NCBI GenBank assembly: GCA_902363335.1
Contig: CABIZV010000001.1
Span: 992,001 to 1,056,000 of the forward strand
Direction: 5' to 3'
Origin: Enterobacteriaceae bacterium
GTDB lineage: Bacteria > Pseudomonadota > Gammaproteobacteria > Enterobacterales > Enterobacteriaceae
Length of the DNA: 64,000 nucleotides
Notes under the pieces: generated by a model
Database searches by the model: none
What the model was told of the DNA's origin: nothing
What the model saw: the letters and a program-made list of their open reading frames with translations, nothing else
Shown here: piece by piece, positions 37,412 through 48,715 of the stretch
How positions within the stretch are numbered: the first letter of the stretch is position 1
How the letters are laid out: each line of letters starts with the position of its first letter
Program-made: the position numbers and the translations under genes

Positions 37412-38871
37412 GAAATCTTCGTCGGCACATTTTTCCCTTGTCGCTGCGGGTGCGTTTTCTGCTCGCGACCGCCGCCGTGGTTATCGTGTTGTCGCTTTCT
37501 TATGGCATGGTGGCGCTGGTCGGGTATAGCGTCAGCTTCGATAAGACGACATTTCGCCTGCTGCGCGGTGAAAGTAATCTGTTCTATACCTTAGCCAAAT
37601 GGGAAAACAATAAGCTTAGCGTCGATATTCCCGATAATCTCAGCATGCAAAGCCCAACGGTAGCGCTGATTTATGACGCCCACGGTAAGTTGCTGTGGCA
37701 GCAAAAAGATCTCCCGTGGTTGGTTAACCGTATCAGGCCGGACTGGCTTAGGGGCAACGGCTTTTATGAAATCGAAGCCGACGTGGATTCCACCAGCTCG
37801 CTATTGCGAAACGATCACGAAATCCAAAAAGAGTTAACTGAAATGCGCCTCCAGGGCGATGATTCGGAGATGACTCACTCCGTCGCCGTCAACAGTTACC
37901 CCGCGACTCGCCTGATGCCCGCCGTGGTGATTGTGGTGGTGGACACCATCCCTATCGAGCTTAAACGTTCCTATATGGTCTGGAACTGGTTCTCTTATGT
38001 GCTGGTCGCCAACCTGCTGCTTGTCATTCCACTGCTGTGGGTCGCCGCACACTGGAGCCTGCGCCCCATCGCCGCGCTCACACGCGAGGTACGGGAGCTG
38101 GAAGAGCATCATCGCGAGCATCTGAATTCCGAGACTACCCGCGAGCTCACAAGCCTGGTACGCAATCTCAATCGGTTATTAAAGAGCGAGCGTGAACGTT
38201 ACGACAAATATCGCACTACCCTGACCGATCTTACTCACAGTCTCAAAACGCCGCTGGCGGTATTACAAAGTTCCCTGCGCTCTCTGCGTAGCGAACAAAT
38301 TAGCGTTAGCGAAGCCGAACCGGTCATGCTTGAGCAAATCAGCCGTATCTCCCAGCAGATTGGCTATTACCTGCATCGTGCCAGCATGCGCACCGACAGC
38401 ACGTTACTGAGCCGTGAACTGCATCCGGTAGCGCCACTGCTCGACAGCCTGATCTCCGCACTAAATAAGGTCTATCAGCGTAAAGGGGTCAATATCACGC
38501 TGGATATCTCACCCGAGATTGTTTTCATTGGCGAGAAGAATGACTTTATGGAGGTGATGGGCAATCTTCTGGATAACGCCTGCAAGTATTGCCTGGAGTT
38601 CGTGGAGGTGTCCGCCCGCCAGAACGGCAATGACCTGCATATCATCGTTGAAGATGACGGCCCCGGAATTCCACAGGGTAAGCGCGATATCGTCTTTGAT
38701 AGAGGCCAGCGCGCCGATACGCTGCGTCCTGGGCAAGGCGTTGGGCTTGCCGTTGTCCGCGATATTGTGGAGCAGTACGATGGTCGCATCGTGACTCACG
38801 ATAGCCTGCTCGGCGGGGCAAAAATGGAGGTTATTTTCAGCCACCAGGATGTGGATAGTCACGAAGGGTAA
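37408..38871 (+). CDS. phoQ: Sensor kinase PhoQ
   Basis: A 487-aa inner membrane sensor. TM1 is about 17-39, the periplasmic PAS-like sensor about 44-190 with the acidic patch (ELTEMRLQGDDSE) that binds Mg2+ or peptides, TM2 about 194-214, then HAMP, the phosphoacceptor His277 (THSLKTP) and the ATPase with NLLDNACKY, DDGPGIP and GVGLAVV. It phosphorylates PhoP. It overlaps phoP by ATGA. Confidence 0.97.
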   Translation: MRNLRRHIFPLSLRVRFLLATAAVVIVLSLSYGMVALVGYSVSFDKTTFRLLRGESNLFYTLAKWENNKLSVDIPDNLSMQSPTVALIYDAHGKLLWQQKDLPWLVNRIRPDWLRGNGFYEIEADVDSTSSLLRNDHEIQKELTEMRLQGDDSEMTHSVAVNSYPATRLMPAVVIVVVDTIPIELKRSYMVWNWFSYVLVANLLLVIPLLWVAAHWSLRPIAALTREVRELEEHHREHLNSETTRELTSLVRNLNRLLKSERERYDKYRTTLTDLTHSLKTPLAVLQSSLRSLRSEQISVSEAEPVMLEQISRISQQIGYYLHRASMRTDSTLLSRELHPVAPLLDSLISALNKVYQRKGVNITLDISPEIVFIGEKNDFMEVMGNLLDNACKYCLEFVEVSARQNGNDLHIIVEDDGPGIPQGKRDIVFDRGQRADTLRPGQGVGLAVVRDIVEQYDGRIVTHDSLLGGAKMEVIFSHQDVDSHEG

Positions 38872-38948
38872 ATAGTGTTACCGCAGCAGGGTAGTTTTGT
38901 GAATAAGAAGGTATAATCCGGTCATACACCTGCTGCGGAAATATTAAT

Positions 38949-40070
38949 ATGGAATATCATTTAACGCTCAATTGGCCCGATTTTATGGCGCGCTACTGGC
39001 AAAAACGTCCGGTTGTGCTTAAACGCGGGTTCGCCAACTTTATTGACCCAATTTCACCGGATGAACTGGCCGGTCTGGCGATGGAAAACGAAGTCGATAG
39101 CCGACTGGTGAGCCACCTCGACGGGGAATGGCAGGTTAAACATGGCCCATTTGAAAGTTACGATCATCTGGGTGAAAGCAACTGGTCGCTGCTGGTTCAG
39201 GCCGTGGATCATTGGCACGAACCTTCCAGCGCGCTGATGCGCCCTTTCCGCACCCTGCCCGACTGGCGTCTGGACGATCTGATGATCTCATTCTCCGTGC
39301 CGGGCGGCGGCGTAGGCCCGCATGTTGATCAATATGACGTCTTTATTATCCAGGGCACCGGCCGTCGTCGCTGGCGTGTGGGTGAAAAGACCGTGCAGAA
39401 GCAGCACTGCCCGCATCCCGATCTGTTACAGGTTGCTCCGTTCGAGGCCATCATCGATGAAGAGATGGAACCCGGCGACATCCTTTATATCCCGCCCGGC
39501 TTCCCGCATGAAGGTTATGCGCTGGAAAACTCGCTTAACTATTCCGTGGGCTTCCGTTCGCCGAACAGCCGTGAGTTGATTAGCGGTTTCGCTGATTATG
39601 TGCTGCAGCGCGATCTGGGCAATCAGCACTATAGCGATCCTGATGTGCCCTCGCGTGACCATCCAGCGGATTTACTGCCGGAAGAGGTAGAGCGTCTGCG
39701 CGGGATGATGCTGGATTTAATCGGTCAGCCGGAACATTTCCAGCAGTGGCTGGGCGAGTTTATCAGCCAGTCACGACATGAGCTGGATATTGCTCCGCCG
39801 GAGCCTCCGTATCAGCCCGATGAGATTTATGATGCGCTGCAACAAGGCGACATGCTGCAACGCTTAGGCGGCCTGCGGGTGATTCGTATCGGTGATGATT
39901 TCTTTGTCAACGGCGAGAAAATCGATTCTCCTCACCGTCAGGCGCTGGATGCGATGGCAGGAAGCATCATGTTGGAGAGCCAGCACTTCGGCGAGGCGCT
40001 GGACGATCCATCGTTCCTGGCTATGCTGGCGGCGTTGGTGAACAGCGGGTATTGGTTCTTCGCCGAGTAA
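38949..40070 (+). CDS. roxA: Ribosomal protein arginine hydroxylase RoxA (YcfD)
   Basis: A 373-aa 2-oxoglutarate/Fe(II) oxygenase of the JmjC class that hydroxylates Arg81 of ribosomal protein L16. The iron ligands are His125 and Asp127 (PHVDQYD) and His187 (FPHEGYAL). Length equals the E. coli enzyme. It lies 77 bp after phoQ on the same strand, as in E. coli. A REP cluster follows. Confidence 0.95.
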   Translation: MEYHLTLNWPDFMARYWQKRPVVLKRGFANFIDPISPDELAGLAMENEVDSRLVSHLDGEWQVKHGPFESYDHLGESNWSLLVQAVDHWHEPSSALMRPFRTLPDWRLDDLMISFSVPGGGVGPHVDQYDVFIIQGTGRRRWRVGEKTVQKQHCPHPDLLQVAPFEAIIDEEMEPGDILYIPPGFPHEGYALENSLNYSVGFRSPNSRELISGFADYVLQRDLGNQHYSDPDVPSRDHPADLLPEEVERLRGMMLDLIGQPEHFQQWLGEFISQSRHELDIAPPEPPYQPDEIYDALQQGDMLQRLGGLRVIRIGDDFFVNGEKIDSPHRQALDAMAGSIMLESQHFGEALDDPSFLAMLAALVNSGYWFFAE

Positions 40071-40082
40071 ACTGCGAGATTT

Positions 40083-40225
40083 CCCGGCGGCGCTGCGCTT
40101 GGCCGGGCTACGTGGCTGCTGGTAGCCCGGACGAGGCGGAACGCCGACTCCGGGGAGGCTCGGTGCCCAACCCCGGCGGCGCTGCGCTTGGCCGGGCTAC
40201 ATGGCGGGACGCCGACTCCGGGTTT
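40083..40225. repeat. REP/BIME cluster between roxA and pepT
   Basis: Two near-identical 27-bp units beginning CGGCGGCGCTGCGCTTGG (40085-40111 and 40174-40200), with GACGCCGACTCCGGG also repeated (40140-40154; 40207-40221) and GTAGCCCGG in inverse orientation. This is the palindromic GC-rich REP type. Confidence 0.85.
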
Positions 40226-40235
40226 ACATCGAATC

Positions 40236-41465
40236 TTACCGCTGGCGTTTTGCCGTCAACTCAGCAATCCGTACAATCACCTGCACTGCTTTTTCCATCC
40301 CTTCCAGCGTCACAAACTCGTGTTTGCCGTGGTAGTTATAGCCGCCGGTGAAAATGTTCGGGCATGGCAGGCCCATAAATGACAGCTGGGCACCGTCCGT
40401 TCCGCCGCGGATTGGCTTCATGTCGGGTTCAATTCCGCAGTCGCGCATTGCCTGCTGGGCGATATCTACCACGTGAGGATGGTCGGCTACCTTTTCCCGC
40501 ATGTTGTAGTAGCTGTCTTCAATAATCAACTCAATATAACAATCCGGGTGAAGCCCCTTGCCAACCTTCTTGGCAATTTCCATCATTTTGCGTTTGCGCG
40601 CTTCAAACTGCTTGCGGTCAAAATCGCGCACGATGTAGTGCATTTCAGCGCGATCCACCGAGCCTTTCATGCTGGTCAGATGGTAGAAACCTTCATAGCC
40701 CTCGGTCTTTTCCGGGCTTTCATCCGCAGGCACTTCGGCATGAATGCGCGCGGCCAGCGACAGCGCATTGACCATCACCCCTTTTGCGGTGCCGGGATGG
40801 ACGTTATTGCCGACAATCTTGATGGTCACGGACGCCGCGTTGAAATTTTCATATTCCAGTTCGCCGACGCCGCCGCCATCGATGGTGTAGGCCCACTGAG
40901 CGTTAAAAGCCGCGACATCGAAATGTTTCGCCCCCTTGCCGACCTCTTCGTCCGGCGTGAAGGCCACGCGAATATCACCATGCGGCACATTTTTTTCTTT
41001 CATCACCGCCAGCGCGGTCATAATTTCCGCGATGCCCGCTTTATCATCGGCGCCGAGCAGCGTTTTGCCATCGGTGGTGATAAGCGTCTGACCAAGCAGC
41101 TGATGCAGTACCGGGAACATCACCGGCGACAGCACTTCATCGCCAATACCCAGCGCAATATCACCGCCGCGATAGTTTTCAACAATTTGTGGGTTGACGT
41201 TTTTACCGCTGAAATCGGGCGCGGTATCAACATGGGAAATAAATCCAATTGCCGGGATATCACCGCTGACGTTGGCAGGGAGCGTGCCCATCAGCGTACC
41301 CTTTTCACTCAGGGTTACGTTGACCAGTCCCATTGTTTCTAACTGTTCTTTGAGCAGGTTCAACAGCTTCCATTGTCCTTCGGTACTCGGTACCTGACGC
41401 ACGCCAGACTTCGATTGCGTGTCCAGTGAAACGTACTGCAAAAAACGTTCGAGCAATTTATCCAT
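40236..41465 (-). CDS. pepT: Peptidase T (tripeptidase)
   Basis: A 409-aa M20 zinc metallopeptidase that removes the N-terminal residue of tripeptides. SHVDTAPDF carries the first zinc His and its Asp, LLGADDKAGIAE the bridging Asp, and FTPDEEVGKGA the catalytic Glu pair. PIRGGTDGAQLS belongs to the C-terminal lid side. Length fits E. coli (408). It is divergent from potA; the shared 270-bp gap likely carries both promoters. Confidence 0.96.
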   Translation of the reverse strand: MDKLLERFLQYVSLDTQSKSGVRQVPSTEGQWKLLNLLKEQLETMGLVNVTLSEKGTLMGTLPANVSGDIPAIGFISHVDTAPDFSGKNVNPQIVENYRGGDIALGIGDEVLSPVMFPVLHQLLGQTLITTDGKTLLGADDKAGIAEIMTALAVMKEKNVPHGDIRVAFTPDEEVGKGAKHFDVAAFNAQWAYTIDGGGVGELEYENFNAASVTIKIVGNNVHPGTAKGVMVNALSLAARIHAEVPADESPEKTEGYEGFYHLTSMKGSVDRAEMHYIVRDFDRKQFEARKRKMMEIAKKVGKGLHPDCYIELIIEDSYYNMREKVADHPHVVDIAQQAMRDCGIEPDMKPIRGGTDGAQLSFMGLPCPNIFTGGYNYHGKHEFVTLEGMEKAVQVIVRIAELTAKRQR

Positions 41466-41733
41466 GTAGCCACCCTCTCTTTTTGTGACAACATTATCAA
41501 TAAGCGAGAAAAGACAAATATTGCGTCAGGTCACTTTTAGTCCGGCAAAGACGATTTTTTTCGCCAAACCACAGCTATTATATGTAGATACATACACGTA
41601 GCTTAGACAAGGATTGGCGATTGGGTATCGTTTGCCGTAGAATGCCAGCCCTTATTAATACATTTCAGACCTCTAAACGTCTAAAGGTGGTTAACCACAA
41701 ACCCCGCATCGACACGCTTTCCGATGCGTTTAC

Positions 41734-42853
<1,120 letters not shown>

Positions 42854-42870
<17 letters not shown>

Positions 42871-43711
42871 GTTCCAGAATATGGTGATTGCCACCATCGT
42901 CGGTTGGCTTGTGCTGTTTGTGTTCCTGCCCAACCTGATGATCATCGGCACCAGTTTCCTGACGCGCGACGATGCCAATTTCGTCCAGATGGTCTTTACG
43001 CTGGATAACTATGCCCGGCTGCTCGACCCGCTGTACGCTGAGGTGTTGCTGCACTCGCTCAACATGGCCATTATCGCCACGCTGGCGTGCCTGATACTGG
43101 GCTATCCGTTTGCCTGGTTTCTGGCACGTCTGCCGCAAAAGGTGCGTCCACTGCTGCTGTTTTTGTTGATTGTACCGTTCTGGACAAATTCACTGATTCG
43201 CATCTATGGGCTAAAAATCTTTCTCAGCACCAAAGGCTACCTCAATGAATTCCTGCTGTGGCTGGGCGTGATTGATACGCCAATCCGCATCATGTTTACG
43301 CCCGGCGCGGTTATCATTGGGCTGGTGTATATCCTGCTGCCGTTTATGGTCATGCCACTGTATTCCAGCATCGAAAAGCTTGATAAACCGTTACTGGAAG
43401 CGGCAAAGGATCTTGGGGCCAATAAATTTCAGACCTTTATCCGCATTATTCTGCCGCTGACCATGCCGGGCATTATCGCCGGATGTCTGCTGGTTATGCT
43501 TCCCGCGATGGGCCTTTTCTATGTCTCGGACTTAATGGGCGGCGCGAAAAACCTGCTTATTGGTAACGTCATTAAGAGCCAGTTCCTCAATATTCGCGAC
43601 TGGCCATTTGGCGCAGCCACCAGCATTACATTGACGGTAGTGATGGGGCTTATGCTGCTGGTGTACTGGCGTGCTTCGCGACTGCTCAATAAAAAGGTGG
43701 AACTGGAATGA
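42854..43711 (+). CDS. potB: Spermidine/putrescine ABC permease PotB
   Basis: A 285-aa inner membrane permease with six predicted segments, and the EAA loop (LLEAAKDLGANKFQTFIRII) that docks on PotA. ATG 42854 lies inside the end of potA (17-bp overlap) and gives the E. coli N-terminus MKSTSKFQN; the frame is open to 42713 but inside potA. It overlaps potC by 4 bp. Confidence 0.96.
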
Positions 43712-44499
43712 TAGGTAAACTGCTGCGCGGCGGGTTTATGTCCGCCATTTATGCGTATCTCTATATTCCGATTATCATTTTAATCGTCAACTCGTTTAAC
43801 AGCTCGCGCTTTGGCATCAACTGGCAAGGTTTCACCACCAAGTGGTACAGCCTGCTAATGAACAACGACAGCCTGCTGCAAGCGGCCCAGCACTCGCTGA
43901 CGATGGCTATTTTCTCGGCCACTGCCGCAACGTTAATTGGTTCACTGACCGCGGTCGCGCTTTATCGCTATCGCTTTCGCGGTAAACCGTTCGTCAGCGG
44001 CATGCTGTTCGTGGTGATGATGTCGCCGGATATCGTGATGGCGATTTCCTTGCTGGTGCTCTTTATGCTGCTGGGCATTCAGCTTGGCTTCTGGTCGCTG
44101 CTGTTCTCGCACATTACCTTTTGCCTGCCGTTTGTGGTGGTGACCGTCTACTCGCGACTAAAAGGCTTCGATGTACGCATGCTGGAGGCGGCCAAAGATT
44201 TGGGCGCCAGCGAGTTCACCATCTTGCGCAAAATCATTCTCCCACTGGCGCTGCCCGCGGTAGCCGCCAGTTGGCTTTTGAGCTTCACCTTGTCGATGGA
44301 TGACGTTGTGGTCTCCTCTTTTGTAACCGGTCCAGGTTATGAAATTTTACCGCTTAAGATCTACTCGATGGTGAAAGTTGGCGTATCACCGGAAGTCAAT
44401 GCGCTCGCTACCATTTTGCTGGTACTGTCGCTATTGATGGTGGTTCTCAGCCAATTAATTGCACGTGATAAAACCAAGAGCCTGAACGTCAGGCACTAA
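43708..44499 (+). CDS. potC: Spermidine/putrescine ABC permease PotC
   Basis: A 263-aa permease, partner of PotB, with six membrane segments and the EAA loop MLEAAKDLGASEFTILRKII. It lines the polyamine channel. It overlaps potB (ATGA) and lies 16 bp before potD. Confidence 0.96.
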   Translation: MIGKLLRGGFMSAIYAYLYIPIIILIVNSFNSSRFGINWQGFTTKWYSLLMNNDSLLQAAQHSLTMAIFSATAATLIGSLTAVALYRYRFRGKPFVSGMLFVVMMSPDIVMAISLLVLFMLLGIQLGFWSLLFSHITFCLPFVVVTVYSRLKGFDVRMLEAAKDLGASEFTILRKIILPLALPAVAASWLLSFTLSMDDVVVSSFVTGPGYEILPLKIYSMVKVGVSPEVNALATILLVLSLLMVVLSQLIARDKTKSLNVRH

Positions 44500-44515
44500 C
44501 CTCAGGGGACGTAAA

Positions 44516-45562
44516 ATGATGAAATGGTCACGCCACCTGCTCGCGGCAGGCGCTTTAGCACTCACCATGGGTGCCGCCCATGCGGACGACAGCAAGACGC
44601 TCTACTTCTACAACTGGACGGAGTATGTGCCGCCGGGGCTGCTTGAACAGTTCACCAAAGAGACGGGGATCAAGGTTATCTATTCCACTTACGAGTCGAA
44701 TGAGACCATGTATGCCAAGCTCAAAACCTATAAAAACGGGGCTTACGATCTGGTCGTGCCATCCACTTACTTTGTCGACAAAATGCGCAAAGAAGGGATG
44801 ATCCAGAAAATTGATAAAACCCAGTTGAGCAACTTTGGCAATCTCGACCCGGAGATGCTTAATAAGCCTTTCGATCCTAACAATGACTACTCGATTCCGT
44901 ATATCTGGGGCGCCACGGCGATTGGCGTTAACAGCGACGTCATTGACCCTAAAACGGTGACGAGCTGGGCCGATTTATGGAAACCGGAATACAAAAGCAG
45001 CCTGTTATTAACCGATGATGCGCGCGAAGTGTTCCAGATTGCTTTACGCAAGCTGGGATATTCTGGTAACACCACCGATCCAAAAGAGATTGAGGCGGCT
45101 TATCAGGAATTGCGCAAACTGATGCCAAACGTCGCGGCGTTCAACTCCGATAACCCTGCCAACCCGTATCTGGAAGGTGAAGTTAATCTGGGGATGGTGT
45201 GGAACGGTTCGGCGTTCGTTGCCCGTCAAGCCGGTGCGCCGCTGCAGGTGGTATGGCCAAAAGAAGGCGGCATTTTCTGGATGGACAGCCTCTCTATTCC
45301 GGCCAACGCTAAGAATAAAGAAGGCGCGCTGAAGCTGATTAACTTCTTACTGCGTCCAGACGTGGCTAAAGAGGTAGCGGAAACCGTCGGTTACCCTACA
45401 CCAAACCTGGCTGCGCGTAAGCTGTTAAGCCCGGAGGTTGCTAACGATAAGTCGCTCTACCCTGATGCCGAAACGATTAAAAACGGTGAATGGCAGAATG
45501 ACGTTGGCAGCACCAGCACGCTGTACGAAGAGTATTATCAGAAGCTAAAAGCTGGACGTTAA
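44516..45562 (+). CDS. potD: Spermidine/putrescine periplasmic binding protein PotD
   Basis: A 348-aa secreted protein with a Sec signal peptide (MMKWSRHLLAAGALALTMGA, then AHA and cleavage before DDSK). The mature N-terminus TLYFYNWTEYVPPGLL is the family hallmark. Acidic residues in the cleft bind polyamine amines. Last gene of the potABCD operon; a REP element follows. Confidence 0.97.
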   Translation: MMKWSRHLLAAGALALTMGAAHADDSKTLYFYNWTEYVPPGLLEQFTKETGIKVIYSTYESNETMYAKLKTYKNGAYDLVVPSTYFVDKMRKEGMIQKIDKTQLSNFGNLDPEMLNKPFDPNNDYSIPYIWGATAIGVNSDVIDPKTVTSWADLWKPEYKSSLLLTDDAREVFQIALRKLGYSGNTTDPKEIEAAYQELRKLMPNVAAFNSDNPANPYLEGEVNLGMVWNGSAFVARQAGAPLQVVWPKEGGIFWMDSLSIPANAKNKEGALKLINFLLRPDVAKEVAETVGYPTPNLAARKLLSPEVANDKSLYPDAETIKNGEWQNDVGSTSTLYEEYYQKLKAGR

Positions 45563-45569
45563 TCCGAAA

Positions 45570-45657
45570 CGGTAGGCCTGATAAGCGTAGCGCCATCAGG
45601 CAATGCAGAGCAGATTGCCGGATGGCGGCGTAACCGCCTTATCCGGCCTACCGGTCA
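45570..45657. repeat. REP/BIME between potD and cobB
   Basis: GGTAGGCCTGATAAGCG and a GCCGGATGGCGGCG ... CGCCTTATCCGGCCTACC inverted pair, the classical enterobacterial REP. Confidence 0.85.
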
Positions 45658-45661
45658 GAGA

Positions 45662-46486
45662 TTATTTTAGATCGTTTAAAAGATTTTCCACAAAAGCCGG
45701 TACCACTTCACTGGCTAAACCATAATGCTTTTCTTCGAACTCGCTGCCCACCTGGCTGGGTTCAAGATTGAGCTCCACGGTGTGGGCGCCGTGCAGTTTG
45801 GCTTCGTGAACAAACCCCGCCGCCGGGTAAACATGCCCGGACGTGCCGATGGCGATAAAAATATCCGCCATCGACAGCGCCAGGTAAATATTGTCCATCT
45901 CAAACGGCATTTCACCAAACCAGACGATATGCGGTCGCAGCGGCGCCGGAAATTGACAGCAGTGGCAGCGCTCATCAACCGATAGCTCCCCCGGCCAATC
46001 AAACACCTGACCGCTTTGCGTACAACGCACTTTCAGCAGCTCACCGTGCATATGCAGCACGTTTTTATTGCCCGCGCGCTCATGCAAATTATCGATATTC
46101 TGCGTCACCAGCATAAAGCGATCGCCCAGCGCTTCTTCAAGCCTGGCAAGCGCAAGATGCGCCGGATTGGGCGCAATCTCCGGCTGTTGCAGCTGCCGAC
46201 GTCGTTCGTTATAGAAGTTTTGCACAAGCAAAGGATCGCGCGCGAAGCCTTCCGGCGTCGCCACGTCCTCCACTTTATGTTCTTCCCATAATCCATCGGC
46301 CGCACGGAAAGTACGGATCCCTGACTCTGCCGAAATACCGGCCCCGGTCAGCACCAGTACCCTCGGTTTTTCTGTCTTATCTGACATAGCTCTGTCCGCG
46401 AAAAATGTACGCTGGCGAAGACGCTGGCGCAGCTGACGTTTATTCCGCCGAAAACGGCTCAATCGATGTAAGCGGCGCGACTGCAT
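45662..46486 (-). CDS. cobB: NAD-dependent protein deacylase CobB
   Basis: A 274-aa sirtuin. NAD-binding GAGISAESGIRTFR, catalytic His in HMHGE, TQNIDNLHERAG, and the zinc Cys set (CTQSGQ, CHCC). It removes acetyl and succinyl groups from Lys, for instance reactivating acetyl-CoA synthetase. The basic N-terminal extension (MQSRRLHRLSRFRRNKRQLR) is like that of the long E. coli form; a shorter start at MSDKTEKPRV (46384) may also be used. It lies 12 bp after nagK. Confidence 0.95.
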   Translation of the reverse strand: MQSRRLHRLSRFRRNKRQLRQRLRQRTFFADRAMSDKTEKPRVLVLTGAGISAESGIRTFRAADGLWEEHKVEDVATPEGFARDPLLVQNFYNERRRQLQQPEIAPNPAHLALARLEEALGDRFMLVTQNIDNLHERAGNKNVLHMHGELLKVRCTQSGQVFDWPGELSVDERCHCCQFPAPLRPHIVWFGEMPFEMDNIYLALSMADIFIAIGTSGHVYPAAGFVHEAKLHGAHTVELNLEPSQVGSEFEEKHYGLASEVVPAFVENLLNDLK

Positions 46487-46498
46487 ATCGACTCCATG

Positions 46499-47413
46499 TT
46501 AGTTGGTGAGATGAAGAAACGCCGCGCCGCGCATTCCACCTGCATCGCCGTGTCGCGCACGTTCAATACGCGGCGGTCGGGCGACAGGGAGTAAATGACG
46601 CGGTAAGCGTTGCGCTAATCCATCGGCGATCGCTGAAAAATTAGATAATCCACCGCCGAGCACCACTAAATCCGGGGCGACAATGGTCAGGATATTACCC
46701 AGACACACGGCTAGCAGATCCAGATAACGCTCGACGTGTTCACGGGCGTTAGCGTCTCCCTGCTGCCACAGGGCAACGATTTCCGGCGAGGTCAGTGACT
46801 GCTGGTAGAAATGGTTATACAACCAGGCAAACCCACGGCCGGACAAATAGTTTTCGATACAGCCATGTTGACCGCAGCCGCAGCGCGTGAGCGGGAAATC
46901 GCGCCCTACCACCTCCAGCGCATCAACCGGCAGGCGAATATGGCCAAACTCGCCGGTGATATAACTGTGACCGGTAATCGATTTACCGTTTTGCACAATA
47001 CCACCGCCGACGCCGGTGCCGAGAATCAGCCCCATCACCAGCGGATACTGGGTAAATTCGTCATCCCAGGCCTCGGAGATAGCAAAACAGTTGGCGTCGT
47101 TATCCAGACGCACGTCTCTGTCCAGCAGGCGGCTCAAATCCGCGCGCAGCGGTTTGCCAGAGGCCGCCGGGACGTTCGCGGCGTACAGTAAACCGCCCTC
47201 GGTTTCCGGCATACCGGGGATGCCGATACCTACCGTACCCCGACACTGAAAACGTTCGTCGGCTTCTACCACCAGCCCGATGACCGCCTCCAGAAAAGCG
47301 TCATAGCTCTCTTTCGGGGTGGGGATGCGTTTTTCCCACTGAAGCTGGCGCGATGAATCAAATACGCCCAGCGCGATTTTGCTGCCGCCAATGTCAAATC
47401 CATAATGCATCAT
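46499..47413 (-). CDS. nagK: N-acetyl-D-glucosamine kinase NagK
   Basis: A 304-aa ROK-family sugar kinase. The ATP site is FDIGGSKIALG, and the ROK zinc motif is CGCGQHGCIENYLSG. It phosphorylates GlcNAc from cell wall recycling to GlcNAc-6-P. The E. coli protein starts one Met later; either of the two adjacent ATG codons could serve. It is upstream of cobB in one transcript. Confidence 0.95.
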   Translation of the reverse strand: MMHYGFDIGGSKIALGVFDSSRQLQWEKRIPTPKESYDAFLEAVIGLVVEADERFQCRGTVGIGIPGMPETEGGLLYAANVPAASGKPLRADLSRLLDRDVRLDNDANCFAISEAWDDEFTQYPLVMGLILGTGVGGGIVQNGKSITGHSYITGEFGHIRLPVDALEVVGRDFPLTRCGCGQHGCIENYLSGRGFAWLYNHFYQQSLTSPEIVALWQQGDANAREHVERYLDLLAVCLGNILTIVAPDLVVLGGGLSNFSAIADGLAQRLPRHLLPVARPPRIERARHGDAGGMRGAAFLHLTN

Positions 47414-47470
47414 TGTTCATTCCTCTAACTGACGCGCGCAGCAGCAACGCCACGCGGTCAGGACGTCAAA

Positions 47471-48715
47471 TTACTGGCCACTCAGCACCCTCGCTGGGTC
47501 AATACGGCTAGCGCGACGGGCGGGATACCAGCTCGCCAGCAAACTCAGTAACAATGCCGTGACCAGCACGTAAACGACATCCAGCCAGTGCAATTCAGAC
47601 GGCAGGAAGTCGATAAAATAGATGTCGCCAGATAAGAACTGGTGACCAATAAGTTTTTCAATCCAGTTAATAATATCGGTCAGATACAGCGAAGCCAGAA
47701 CGCCGATAACCACGCCGCACAGGCTGCCAAACAGACCAGCCAATAAACCATACCATACGAAAATAGCGCGGATCAGCCCGTCTTTGGCGCCCAATGTGCG
47801 CAGTACCGCAATATCGCTACTTTTGTCTTTAACCGCCATCACCAGCGTGGAGACGATGTTGAAACAAGCCACGCCGATAACCAGCACCATCGCCAGATAC
47901 ATGATGGCGCGGATCATCTGGATATCGCGATACATATAGCCGTAGGTGCCAATCCAGCTTTTGATATAGACGTAATTGTTGGTCACTTCACCCGCGTCAC
48001 GCACCAGCTTGTTGGCGTTAAACACGTCTTTCACTTTGATGGCGATACCGGAAACGCTCTCACCCATATCAAGGTATTGTTGCGCATCCTGCATTGGGAT
48101 CATGGCAAAGCTGTGATCCAACTGGCCGCTGAGTTGCAAAATGCCGACCACATGCAAACGCACGCGCTTAGGCTGCAACAGCTTATGTTCGGCGTTGGAA
48201 TTGGGGATCATAATCGACACCCAGCCACCGGCTTTCACCTTCAGCGCATCCGCAACCCCTTTGCCGAGAATAATTTGCTGTTCACCGGCTTTAAAATTGG
48301 CCCAGGCATCGCCCTGCACAAAGCTCGGCAGCGCGCTAAGTCTGGCTTCCTGCTGCGGGTCCACGCCTTTCACCTGGATTGCGCGCAGATTACTGCCGCT
48401 CTCAATAAGCCCGGTAAAGTTGATATACGGTGCCGCGGCCTCAATGCCCTTCACCGCTTCGACCTTAGATAACACCCCGCGCCAGTTTTCCCACGGCTGA
48501 TTAACCGCTTCAATTTCACCGTGCGGCACCACCGCCAGAATACGGTTATTCAGCTCGCGCTCGAAACCGTTCATCGCGCTAAGGCCTACGATCAGTACCG
48601 CCACGCCCAGCGCGATACCGACCGTGGAAATGATTGAAATCAGCGACACCATGCCGCCGCGCCGACGTCCGCGGCTAAAGCGCAGGCCAATCAGTAACGA
48701 AAGCGACGGAGCCAT
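47471..48715 (-). CDS. lolE: Lipoprotein-releasing system permease LolE
   Basis: A 414-aa inner membrane protein with one N-terminal segment, a large periplasmic domain and three C-terminal segments (FtsX type). LolE receives outer-membrane lipoproteins and, with LolC and LolD, passes them to LolA. The N-terminus SLLIGLRFSRGRRRGGMVSL and the C-terminal YPARRASRIDPARVLSGQ are characteristic. It overlaps lolD by one base. Confidence 0.96.
   Translation of the reverse strand: MAPSLSLLIGLRFSRGRRRGGMVSLISIISTVGIALGVAVLIVGLSAMNGFERELNNRILAVVPHGEIEAVNQPWENWRGVLSKVEAVKGIEAAAPYINFTGLIESGSNLRAIQVKGVDPQQEARLSALPSFVQGDAWANFKAGEQQIILGKGVADALKVKAGGWVSIMIPNSNAEHKLLQPKRVRLHVVGILQLSGQLDHSFAMIPMQDAQQYLDMGESVSGIAIKVKDVFNANKLVRDAGEVTNNYVYIKSWIGTYGYMYRDIQMIRAIMYLAMVLVIGVACFNIVSTLVMAVKDKSSDIAVLRTLGAKDGLIRAIFVWYGLLAGLFGSLCGVVIGVLASLYLTDIINWIEKLIGHQFLSGDIYFIDFLPSELHWLDVVYVLVTALLLSLLASWYPARRASRIDPARVLSGQ

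Noticed and set aside
40473..41342. 289-codon open frame on the + strand opposite pepT
   Set aside because: pepT on the other strand is a full, well-known gene; the antisense product (rich in Arg, Phe and His) has no family features and no ribosome site.
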